DNA from: Flavobacterium sp. 90
GTDB lineage: Bacteria > Bacteroidota > Bacteroidia > Flavobacteriales > Flavobacteriaceae
NCBI RefSeq assembly: GCF_004339525.1
Contig: NZ_SMGE01000001.1
Coordinates: 4,960,001-5,024,000, forward strand
DNA: 64,000 nt
Direction of reading: 5' to 3'
Part shown: positions 47,418-56,018 of the stretch, in pieces
Numbering within the stretch: position 1 is the first letter of the stretch
How the letters are laid out: each line of letters starts with the position of its first letter
Notes under the pieces: model-generated
What the model saw: only the letters and a program-made list of their open reading frames with translations
What the model was told of the DNA's origin: nothing
Databases searched by the model: none
Position numbers and translations under genes: made by a program

Positions 47418-49553
47418 ATGTTCAACCAAAATATATCGCTTACAAAAATAGTATTAACGGGATTGCTTATTGCAAGTTGCAATTCGGTGCCTGTTTTTGC
47501 TCAAAGCAAAAAAGCTACAGTTACAGAAAAGAAAGATCCACAGCGTTTTTTCTCAAAGCCGGATTTAATGCAAATTGGCGTTTATTATTATCCGGAACAA
47601 TGGCCGAGAGAACAATGGGAACGCGATTTAAAAAACATTAAAAAACTCGGATTTGAGTTTACGCATTTTGCTGAATTTGCCTGGACTTTTATGGAACCTG
47701 AAGAAGGTAAATATGACTTTAAATGGCTGGATGATGCTTTGGCTATAGCCGAAAAACAAGGATTAAAAGTAATTCTTTGTACGCCAACGCCAACTCCGCC
47801 AGCTTGGATGGGAGAGAAGTATCCTGAGATTTATTTAGTCGATGCAAACGGTCGTCGCAGAGAACACGGAAACAGAGCAAATCAGTCTGTTTCGAATGAA
47901 AAATACAGAGAGTTTGTAGAAAAAATTGTTACAGAACTCGGAAAAAGATATGGTAAAAACAAAAACATTATGGGCTGGCAAGTGGATAACGAGCCAGGCG
48001 CGCCAGATGATTTTAGTCCGTCTGCACAAAAAGGATTTCAAAAATGGCTTAAAGCCAAATATGGAACGATCGAAAATTTGAATAAAGAATGGGTTGCAAG
48101 TTTCTGGAGCATTCGATATAACAATTTCGAGCAAATCGCAATTCCAAATGCTGAGCTTTATTCAGAAGACAAATTGAGTCCGCATGCGGTTTTAGATTTC
48201 AAAAGATATACGGCAGATTCTCAGGCAGAATATCTGAATTTACAAGCAGAAACCCTTCGTAAATATGTTGATCCAAAACAATGGATTACAACAAATTACA
48301 CGAATGTAGTTTATGGTACAGATCCAAGAAGAACGGACAAAATGGATTTTGCAACCTACACAATGTATCCCGTAAGTGGAAGAAATACTCTGGGAGGTCA
48401 GAATTTTAGAATGGGACAACCTAATAAAATTTCAGAAGCCAATGATTATTACAGATCTATAAACGGCGTTACCGGCGTTATGGAAATGCAACCGGGACAA
48501 GTAAACTGGGCAAGCATAAACCCGCAATTGCTTCCGGGAACGGTTCATATGTGGATTTCTCAAGCTTTTGGCGGAGGTTGTTCTTTTACATGCACGTATA
48601 GATACAGACATCCGTTGGGAAGCAGCGAAATGTATCACGACGGAATCGTAGGAACTGACGGAGTAACTTTATCACAAGGCGGAAAAGAGTTTGTACAATC
48701 AATCGAAGACATGAAATTGCTTCGTAAAGAATACAATCCAAAAGCGGTTATTCCGGAGAATCTTTCGAAAAGAAAAACAGGATTTTTATGGAGTCATGAA
48801 AACTTATGGGATTTAGAAAACCAAAAACAAACGGAGTTTTGGAATACATGGAGACATAGAAATACATACACATCGGCAATAAAATCAACTGGTGCGCCAA
48901 TGGATTTTATTACAGAAGAAGATGATTTTTCTGCTTATCCGTTTATTGTCGCTCCGGCTTATCAATTAATCGATCAGAAATTAATCGACAAATGGACAAA
49001 ATATGTTGAGAATGGCGGAAACTTAATTCTTTCTTGCCGCACGGGTCAAAAAGACAAAAACGGGCATTTTTTTGAGGCTAATTGGAGCGCTCCAATCGTG
49101 CCTTTAATTGGAGCTGATGTAGAATTCTTTGATATGCTTGTAGAAGATGTAAACGGAACAGTAAAAACCGGAACGAATACGTACAAATGGAATTCGTGGG
49201 CTGATGTTTTAAATCCAAAACAAGGTACAGAAGTTTTAGCAACTTATGCGGATCAGTTTTATAAAGGAAAAGCAGCAGCAATTACCCGAAAATTAGGAAA
49301 AGGAACAATAACCTATATTGGCGCTGAAAGCAAAGACGGAAACTTAGAAAGAGAAGTTGTAAGAACAATTTACGAACGTGCAAAAGTTGCGATCGAAGAC
49401 TTGCCAAGAGGTGTATATGTAGAATGGAGAGACGGTTTTTATGTAGGCGTAAACTACACAAATGAGCCTGTAAACTTACCAATTCCGCAAGGAAGTAAAA
49501 TTTTGGTAGGACAAAATCCATTACAACCGGCACAAGCAATTATTTGGAAATAG
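47418..49553 (+). CDS. GH42-family beta-galactosidase, secreted
   Basis: 711 aa from the ATG at 47418; an upstream in-frame ATG (47325) would put repeat sequence into the protein and bury the signal peptide, so 47418 is chosen. Signal peptide ends near PVFAQ. GH42 catalytic barrel: IGVYYYPEQWPREQWERDL, TPTPTPPAWM, WQVDNEPGAP with acid/base Glu192, GVMEMQPGQVNW with nucleophile Glu356 (numbered from this start), then the trimerisation/GATase-like domain (YPFIVAPAYQLID) and C-terminal beta domain. In context it could release galactose from Gal-beta-O-hydroxylysine after glucose removal. Most GH42 enzymes are intracellular; a secreted form suits this locus. Confidence 0.88.
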   Translation: MFNQNISLTKIVLTGLLIASCNSVPVFAQSKKATVTEKKDPQRFFSKPDLMQIGVYYYPEQWPREQWERDLKNIKKLGFEFTHFAEFAWTFMEPEEGKYDFKWLDDALAIAEKQGLKVILCTPTPTPPAWMGEKYPEIYLVDANGRRREHGNRANQSVSNEKYREFVEKIVTELGKRYGKNKNIMGWQVDNEPGAPDDFSPSAQKGFQKWLKAKYGTIENLNKEWVASFWSIRYNNFEQIAIPNAELYSEDKLSPHAVLDFKRYTADSQAEYLNLQAETLRKYVDPKQWITTNYTNVVYGTDPRRTDKMDFATYTMYPVSGRNTLGGQNFRMGQPNKISEANDYYRSINGVTGVMEMQPGQVNWASINPQLLPGTVHMWISQAFGGGCSFTCTYRYRHPLGSSEMYHDGIVGTDGVTLSQGGKEFVQSIEDMKLLRKEYNPKAVIPENLSKRKTGFLWSHENLWDLENQKQTEFWNTWRHRNTYTSAIKSTGAPMDFITEEDDFSAYPFIVAPAYQLIDQKLIDKWTKYVENGGNLILSCRTGQKDKNGHFFEANWSAPIVPLIGADVEFFDMLVEDVNGTVKTGTNTYKWNSWADVLNPKQGTEVLATYADQFYKGKAAAITRKLGKGTITYIGAESKDGNLEREVVRTIYERAKVAIEDLPRGVYVEWRDGFYVGVNYTNEPVNLPIPQGSKILVGQNPLQPAQAIIWK

Positions 49554-49569
49554 AAGTTTGACGTAAAGT

Positions 49570-49745
49570 GAAAGTTTGCCACGAATTCCACGAATTAGCG
49601 CGAATTTTTTAAAATAAATACGCATAATAATTTGTGTAATTCGTGAAATTCGTGGCGAAAAAACTTCCAAGATTACGCAAACAAATAGAATATAATTCGT
49701 GCTAATTCGTGGAATTCGTGGCGAAAAAATAATAATTTAATATAG
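49570..49745. repeat. Inverted 'gccacgaattccacgaat' repeats upstream of fusion gene
   Basis: Forward copy near 49577 and two complementary copies ('tgaaattcgtggcgaaaaa' near 49646, 'ggaattcgtggcgaaaaaa' near 49710). Same family as the 44541-45136 array. Non-coding. Confidence 0.75.
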
Positions 49746-49750
49746 TAACA

Positions 49751-52048
49751 ATGACTTTTTCAGAAGCAACTATTCAGGATTTAGTAAAAGAACATTACGG
49801 ATTAATCGTTTCCGTAAAAGCATTAAATGGATATGATGAATTGAATTTTCTTTTATCGAATGAGAAGAACGAAAAATACATTCTAAAAGTGTCGAATGAG
49901 AGTCATCCATTTCCTTTTTTAGAAGCACAGATTAATATAATTCAGCACCTTAAAAAAAGCAATATTTCTGATTGTTTTCAGCATTTTAGCATCAATAAAC
50001 AAGGCGAAGAATTAACCAAAATAGTAAGAGATTCCAAAACCTATTATATCAGAATTTTAAACTTTCTTGAAGGTACTTTTTGGGTTGATGTAGCAAACAA
50101 AACAAGCGAATTACACCATAATCTGGGGACTTTTTTAGGAAATATGGACAATGCATTACAGGATTTTTCTCATCCTGCAATGCATCGCAATTATACTTGG
50201 GATATCAGTCGTGCGAGTGAAGCGGGAGATAATCTGAAATACATTTTAAATCACGAAAAAAGACGTATTGCAGGATATTTTCTGTTACAATTTGACACCG
50301 AAGTTTTGCCTCAAATTCATCGTTTAAGACATGCTTATGTGCATAATGATGCCAACGATTACAATGTCTTAGTACAAGAAAATGGCATAAGTGGTTTGAT
50401 TGATTTTGGCGATATGGTTTATACAGCGCTGATTAATAATTTGGCAATTGCCTGTACGTATGCAATGCTCGACGAAGAAAATCCAGTGGAGGTTGCCGCA
50501 TCGATTGTTGCAGGATATCACAAAGCGTATGCATTGACAGAGCAGGAATTAGATTTGTTATACTATTTAATTGCCGGAAGACTTTGCATTAGCGTGACAC
50601 AATCTGCTTATAATGCATCATTAGACAGTAATAATGAGCATCATTTTATTACCGAAAAACCAGCTTGGGATTTGTTGTATAAACTAATCGAGATTAATCC
50701 AATTAAGGCTCAGGATGCTTTTAGAAAAGCGTGCGGTTTCGCCGGATTAATCAATGAAGATGATTATAGTGATTTGTTGGAAATTCGTAAAAAGAAAATT
50801 GGTCGAAATCTAAGCATTGGTTACAAAGACAAACTAAAAATTGTCAAAGGAGCATTGCAATATTTGTACGATGACAAAGGAAGAACCTTTGTAGATTGCG
50901 TAAATAATCCTTCGCACGTTGGACATTGTCATCCGGTCGTTGTTCGAAAAATGCAAAAACAAATTGCAACTTTAAATACCAATACAAGATATTTGAATGA
51001 CGCCATAACAGAATATGCCGAAAAATTAACAGCAACATTACCGAAGAAATTAAGCGTTTGTTACTTCGTAAATTCGGGAAGTGAAGCCAATGATTTAGCG
51101 ATCAGAATGAGCCGTCATTATACCAAACAAAAAGACATTATTGTACTCGATCATGCGTATCACGGAACATCGACTGTAGCAATCGAAATGAGTCCGTATA
51201 AATTTGACAGTAAAGGTGGTTCGGGTCAAATGCCTTGGATTCACAAAGCTATAAATCCGGATTTGTATCGTGGTCCGTATAAATATGGCGACGAAAAAGC
51301 CGGTGAAAAATATGCTGAAGATGTACAAAGAATCATCGAAGATTTAAAGAAAGAAGACAAAGCGCCAGCCGTATTTATTTGCGAAACCTTATTGGGAGTT
51401 GGTGGGCAAATTCCGTTACCGGAAAATTATCTAAAAACTGCTTACGATTATGTCAGAGCAGCGGGAGGCGTTTGTATTGCCGATGAAGTTCAGGTTGGTT
51501 TTGGGAGAATTGGAGATCATTTCTGGGGATTCGAATTGCAAAATGTAGTTCCTGATATTGTTGTTTTAGGTAAACCAATTGGTAACGGACATCCGTTGGC
51601 AGCAGTAATTGTAACCGAAGAAATTGCAGATTCTTTCAATAACGGACTGGAATATTTTAACACCTTTGGCGGAAATCCCGTTTCTATGACAACAGGTTTA
51701 GCGGTTCTGGATGTTATTCATGACGAAGAAATGCAAAAACATGCTTTAGAAGTTGGAAACTATTTGATGGATGGTTTGAAAGGTTTAATGGCAAAATACC
51801 CAATAATAAGTGACGTTCGCGGACATGGATTATTCATTGGTGCCGAAATGGTCAAAGAAAGAACAACAATGGAACCCGCAGTTCCCGAAATAGATATCGT
51901 GGTCGAAAAATTAAAAGCAAACGGATATTTATTAAGCACTGACGGACCATTGCATAATGTATTAAAAATAAAACCACCAATGACTTTCAGTAAACAAAAT
52001 GCTGACGAAATGGTGAAATTTTTAGATATCGCCTTAAGCGAATTGTAG
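49751..52048 (+). CDS. Fusion of APH-type kinase and class-III PLP enzyme; predicted hydroxylysine kinase / 5-phosphohydroxylysine phospho-lyase
   Basis: 765 aa. Residues 1-320 are an aminoglycoside-phosphotransferase-like kinase with Brenner motif HNDANDYN (198-205) and IDFGD (217-221). Residues 335-765 are a class-III aminotransferase-fold enzyme: [20 protein letters not shown] (441-448), [19 protein letters not shown] (577-587) and Schiff-base Lys608 in [10 protein letters not shown]. In animals, separate proteins of these two families (hydroxylysine kinase and phosphohydroxylysine phospho-lyase) turn 5-hydroxylysine into aminoadipate semialdehyde, ammonia and phosphate. The product is exactly the substrate of the AmaB-like enzyme at 38184. 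Ethanolamine kinase/phospho-lyase is the main alternative. Confidence 0.85.
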   Translation: MTFSEATIQDLVKEHYGLIVSVKALNGYDELNFLLSNEKNEKYILKVSNESHPFPFLEAQINIIQHLKKSNISDCFQHFSINKQGEELTKIVRDSKTYYIRILNFLEGTFWVDVANKTSELHHNLGTFLGNMDNALQDFSHPAMHRNYTWDISRASEAGDNLKYILNHEKRRIAGYFLLQFDTEVLPQIHRLRHAYVHNDANDYNVLVQENGISGLIDFGDMVYTALINNLAIACTYAMLDEENPVEVAASIVAGYHKAYALTEQELDLLYYLIAGRLCISVTQSAYNASLDSNNEHHFITEKPAWDLLYKLIEINPIKAQDAFRKACGFAGLINEDDYSDLLEIRKKKIGRNLSIGYKDKLKIVKGALQYLYDDKGRTFVDCVNNPSHVGHCHPVVVRKMQKQIATLNTNTRYLNDAITEYAEKLTATLPKKLSVCYFVNSGSEANDLAIRMSRHYTKQKDIIVLDHAYHGTSTVAIEMSPYKFDSKGGSGQMPWIHKAINPDLYRGPYKYGDEKAGEKYAEDVQRIIEDLKKEDKAPAVFICETLLGVGGQIPLPENYLKTAYDYVRAAGGVCIADEVQVGFGRIGDHFWGFELQNVVPDIVVLGKPIGNGHPLAAVIVTEEIADSFNNGLEYFNTFGGNPVSMTTGLAVLDVIHDEEMQKHALEVGNYLMDGLKGLMAKYPIISDVRGHGLFIGAEMVKERTTMEPAVPEIDIVVEKLKANGYLLSTDGPLHNVLKIKPPMTFSKQNADEMVKFLDIALSEL

Positions 52049-52110
52049 AAAATTAATCTCGCAAAGGCGCAAAGTCGCAAAGATTTGTCATTTCGACAGA
52101 GGAGAAATTT

Positions 52111-52545
52111 TATGGTACGCGGATGACACTGATTCGCTATCGCGAAAACGCAGATCTACACGGGTTTTGCACGTATTTTTGTCATTTCGACGAAGGAGAA
52201 ATCTCCACGAGAAGCTCGACAAAGATTGGTAACTGTGCTTTTATGGTACGCGGATGACACTGATTCGCTATCGCTAAAACGCAGATTTACACGGGTTTTG
52301 CTCGCATTTTTGTCATTTCGACGAAGGAGAAATCTCCACGAGAAGCTCGACAAAGATTGGTAACTGTGCTTTTATGGTACGCGGATGACACTGATTCGCT
52401 ATTGCGAAAACGCAGATTTACACGGATTTTGCTCGCATTTTTGTCATTTCGACGGAGGAGAAATCACACACGGGATTCGACAAAGATTGGCGATTTTGAT
52501 TGTGGAGTTTCTATTGTGATTTCTCCTCCGTCGAAATGACAATAT
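52111..52545. repeat. Three tandem 131-bp repeats ending in a 27-bp hairpin
   Basis: tatggtacgcggatgacact starts units at 52111, 52242 and 52373 (131-bp period). Each includes 'ttgtcatttcgacgaaggag' and 'gctcgacaaagattggtaac'; the third diverges at its end and forms a perfect hairpin with 27-bp arms (52441-52467 and 52516-52542). Related to 15091-15700 and 26657-27132 elements. The ~540-bp gap has no gene. Confidence 0.85.
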
Positions 52546-52589
52546 AGTGTTTGAGCTTTGCATCGATAATTATATAATAAAATATCAAA

Positions 52590-55541
52590 ATGAACAACAA
52601 TAATACCCTTTCCAAGAGTTCTATTAATCTTGAAGGTTTAGAAAAACAATTAGAAGGTAAATTATTTTACGATCACACGATGCGTTTGCTTTATTCAACT
52701 GATGCGAGCGCTTATAAAGAAATGCCTTTGGCGGTTGCAATTCCGAAAACGAAGGAAGATATTCAGAAGATTATTGCCTTTGCAAGAGAAAATAATAGCA
52801 GCGTGATTCCTCGTGCCGCCGGAACTTCGCTTGCGGGACAAGTAGTTGGAAACGGAATTATTGTTGATATTTCGCAGGAATTCACCAAAATTATCTCTGT
52901 AGATCAGGAAAATAAATCGGCTTGGGTAGAACCGGGCGTAATTCGTGATGAACTAAATCTTCATTTAAAACCTTATAAACTCTTTTTTGGTCCTGAAACT
53001 TCAACCAGTAATCGCTGTATGATTGGCGGAATGGTTGGGAATAATGCTTGTGGTGCGAGATCTGTTATTTATGGATCTACACGTGAACATTTACTGGAAA
53101 TCAAAGGTTTTCTTGCCGATGGAAATGAGGTTACTTTTGGTTCTCTTACAAATGCTGAATTCGAAGGTAAATGCAACGGAATCAATGTTGTGAGTCCACT
53201 AGAGCAAGCAATTTATGTTCAGGCAAAAGAAATATTATCTTCTGAAAGTAACCGAATTTTATTCGATGATAATTTTCCTAAGAAAACAATTCCGAGGAGA
53301 AATACAGGTTATGCTTTGGATTTATTGGCAGATTCGATGCCTTTTGGAGCTTTCGACGAAAAATTCAATTTCTGTAAACTAATTGCAGGATCTGAGGGAA
53401 CTTTGTTTTTTTCTACCGCAATAAAATTGAATTTGGTTGATGCGCTAAAACCTTACGCAGCTTTGGTTTGTGTACATTTTGAAAGTATAAATGAATCGCT
53501 AAAAGCAAATATAGAAGCGCTAAAATTTAATCCGGATAGTGTCGAATTAATTGACCATTATATTCTGGAATGTACCAAAGAAAATATCGAACAAAGCAAG
53601 AATCGTTTTTTTGTAAAAGGAGATCCTCAGGCAATTTTGGCGGTTGAATTTTTAAGAGATTCCCAAGAAGAAATTGACGCTGTTGCAAAAGAAATGGAAG
53701 CTTTGATGCGCTCTAAAAATCTGGGATATCATTTCCCGATTGTTTATGGCGACGATACGAATAAAGTTTGGGCATTGAGAAAAGCAGGATTGGGCTTATT
53801 ATCGAATATTCCGGGTGATGCAAAAGCGGTTGCCGTAATTGAAGATACCGCCGTAGATGTTAATGATTTGCCTGATTTTATCGAAGATTTTAATGCGATA
53901 TTAAAAGAACGAAACTTAAACTGCGTGCATTATGCGCATGCCGCAACGGGAGAATTGCATTTGCGCCCGATTATAGATTTGAAAACCAAAGAAGGCACAG
54001 CGATTTTTAGAACTATTGCAACAGATATTGCGCATTTAGTAAAGAAATACAAAGGTTCTTTGAGCGGGGAACATGGTGACGGAAGACTTCGAGGAGAATT
54101 TATTCCGTTGATGTTGGGCGAAGAAATCTATCAATTGTTTATTCAGATAAAGCAAGTTTGGGATCCTTGGGGAGTTTTTAATCCGGGTAAAATTGTCAAT
54201 ACGCCACCAATGGATTCGAGTTTGAGATATACGGCTGGTCAGGAAACGCCAATGCCGGAAACATATTTTGATTTTTCTGAACATAACGGAATCCTGCGTG
54301 CTGCCGAAATGTGCAACGGATCCGGAGATTGTAGAAAAACAGAGAAAAGCGGCGGTACAATGTGTCCGAGTTATATGGCAACGCGCGATGAAAAACATAC
54401 AACGCGTGCCAGAGCAAACATGCTGAGAGAAACGATTACAACTTCTACAAAAGCAAATCGATTTGATGATGAAAACCTGCTCGATGTTCTCGATTTGTGT
54501 TTGAGCTGTAAAGGTTGTAAATCTGAATGTCCGTCGAATGTTGATATGGCAAAATTAAAAGCCGAAACATTACAACAATATCATGATAAAAATGGCGTAA
54601 AATTCCGTTCAAGATTGATTGGGAATACGCCAAAAATAAACCATTTGTTTGCTGCAATTCCGTGGATGTATAATCTTTCTACAAAAGGAGCTTTGGGCAA
54701 TGTGATTAAAAAAGCAACTGGTTTTGCGACAGAAAGAAAATTGCCTTTGATGCACAAAATTACTTTTGCCAAATGGATGAAAAATTACATTCAAAAAGGA
54801 GATTTTACAAATGGCAAAGTGTATTTATATAATGATGAATTTCTGAATTATTATGATGTGGAAATAGGGCAGACGACCGTTAAGCTTCTGAATCGTTTGG
54901 GATATGAAGTTGAAATTCCTAAAATTGGAATCAGCGGAAGAACGTATCTTTCGAAAGGAATGCTAAAAGAAGCACGAGAAATTGCAGAACAAAATACTAG
55001 AGATTTTGATATTTCAATTCCGGAAAACGGTGTTTTAATCGGGATAGAACCTTCGGCAATATTGAGTTTTCGCGATGAATATCCTGATTTATGTCGTGGA
55101 GATTTAAAAGCAAAAGCGAAAACATTTGCATCAAAAACGTTTTTAATCGAAGAGTTTTTGGCCAAAGAATTAGACGCAGGACGAATTTCATCAAATAGTT
55201 TTACAGATAAAACAGAACGAGTTCGAATGCACGGACATTGTTTTCAGAAAGCTTTGTCGTCATTGGTTCCGTTGAAGAAGATATTAATGTTGCCAAAGAA
55301 TTATGCGGTTCTCAATATCCCAAGTGGATGTTGCGGAATGGCGGGTTCTTTTGGCTATGAAAAAGAACATTATGATATTTCTATGAAAATAGGAGAGTTA
55401 GTTTTGTTTCCAACGATTCGTTCAGAAGAAGCGGCAACATTGATTTCGGCTTCGGGAACAAGTTGCAGACATCAAATTGCTGACGGTACAGGACGAAAAG
55501 CGCAACATCCGGTAGAAATACTTTATGAGGCTTTGAAGTAG
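52590..55541 (+). CDS. FAD/Fe-S D-2-hydroxyglutarate dehydrogenase (YdiJ type)
   Basis: 983 aa. FAD-binding PCMH domain (about 45-280; PRAAGTSLAGQ at 74-84, then GMVGNNACGARSV), FAD-oxidase C domain (about 290-560; ATGELHLRP, GSLSGEHGDGRLRGEF), then Fe-S motifs CNGSGDCRKTEKSGGTMCP and CLSCKGCKSECP (about 634-645), and a C-terminal CCG-type part (HGHCFQKAL, SGCCGMAGSFGYE near 911). E. coli YdiJ, of this build, oxidises D-2-hydroxyglutarate to 2-oxoglutarate. This is the step after HglS. D-lactate or glycolate oxidation is less likely given the neighbours. A strong terminator follows. Confidence 0.87.
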   Translation: MNNNNTLSKSSINLEGLEKQLEGKLFYDHTMRLLYSTDASAYKEMPLAVAIPKTKEDIQKIIAFARENNSSVIPRAAGTSLAGQVVGNGIIVDISQEFTKIISVDQENKSAWVEPGVIRDELNLHLKPYKLFFGPETSTSNRCMIGGMVGNNACGARSVIYGSTREHLLEIKGFLADGNEVTFGSLTNAEFEGKCNGINVVSPLEQAIYVQAKEILSSESNRILFDDNFPKKTIPRRNTGYALDLLADSMPFGAFDEKFNFCKLIAGSEGTLFFSTAIKLNLVDALKPYAALVCVHFESINESLKANIEALKFNPDSVELIDHYILECTKENIEQSKNRFFVKGDPQAILAVEFLRDSQEEIDAVAKEMEALMRSKNLGYHFPIVYGDDTNKVWALRKAGLGLLSNIPGDAKAVAVIEDTAVDVNDLPDFIEDFNAILKERNLNCVHYAHAATGELHLRPIIDLKTKEGTAIFRTIATDIAHLVKKYKGSLSGEHGDGRLRGEFIPLMLGEEIYQLFIQIKQVWDPWGVFNPGKIVNTPPMDSSLRYTAGQETPMPETYFDFSEHNGILRAAEMCNGSGDCRKTEKSGGTMCPSYMATRDEKHTTRARANMLRETITTSTKANRFDDENLLDVLDLCLSCKGCKSECPSNVDMAKLKAETLQQYHDKNGVKFRSRLIGNTPKINHLFAAIPWMYNLSTKGALGNVIKKATGFATERKLPLMHKITFAKWMKNYIQKGDFTNGKVYLYNDEFLNYYDVEIGQTTVKLLNRLGYEVEIPKIGISGRTYLSKGMLKEAREIAEQNTRDFDISIPENGVLIGIEPSAILSFRDEYPDLCRGDLKAKAKTFASKTFLIEEFLAKELDAGRISSNSFTDKTERVRMHGHCFQKALSSLVPLKKILMLPKNYAVLNIPSGCCGMAGSFGYEKEHYDISMKIGELVLFPTIRSEEAATLISASGTSCRHQIADGTGRKAQHPVEILYEALK

Positions 55542-55585
55542 GTTTTGATACTTCTATAAAATAATTTAGTTAAGTTTTTTTTAAT

Positions 55586-55620
55586 GCCTGTATTCTTTCT
55601 GAAAGAATACAGGCGTTTTT
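55586..55620 (+). terminator. Rho-independent terminator after D-2-hydroxyglutarate dehydrogenase gene
   Basis: Stem gcctgtattcttt (55586-55598) / aaagaatacaggc (55602-55614), loop ctg, followed by gttttta. It marks the end of the plus-strand catabolic locus. Confidence 0.9.
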
Positions 55621-55649
55621 ATTTTTGAAAAAAATATTAATGCAAATCA

Positions 55650-55815
55650 AGAATTGAAAATGTGCCTTTAGGTACAAAATATTGGTAGCAATTATAATTC
55701 AAATTGATTGGCGTGCCGTAGGTACGCAACAAAACGAACATAATTGCGTACCTACGGCACGCTAAATTTATTCTGTTGATATATCTACCAATATTTAGTA
55801 CCTAACGGTAGAAAA
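55650..55815. repeat. Palindromic 'gcgtgccgtaggtacgc' intergenic repeat
   Basis: Perfect 17-bp arms at 55711-55727 and 55746-55762, flanked by 'tgcctttaggtacaaaatat' on the left and the matching 'aatatttagtacctaacggt' on the right, giving nested stems. A second copy lies at 63705-63840. Part of a ~477-bp non-coding gap. Confidence 0.85.
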
Positions 55816-56018
55816 AAGAGGCTTTTAATCCTTGATTCGTATTAGTTTTTTTTGGGAATTGCTTGTCGTTTGTCCCTGATTATTATTTCTGTAGTATATT
55901 TTTTACGCTTATTTTAAAAGATTTATTTCAATGAAAAAATAACATTCTTCTTTTGATAGATTAAAAAAAATATTGTTCATTTGCGCTTTAATTTAGAATC
56001 AGTTTAAATAAGAATAAC

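Noticed and set aside
39899..49553. Ordinary polysaccharide utilisation locus for a galactoside
   Set aside because: Not excluded, but the same-strand kinase/PLP fusion, ALDH7, HglS and D-2-hydroxyglutarate dehydrogenase genes fit an amino-acid glycoside better.
52156..52539. Small frames in the 131-bp tandem repeats
   Set aside because: Frames on both strands arise from repeat units; no start context, no conservation expected.
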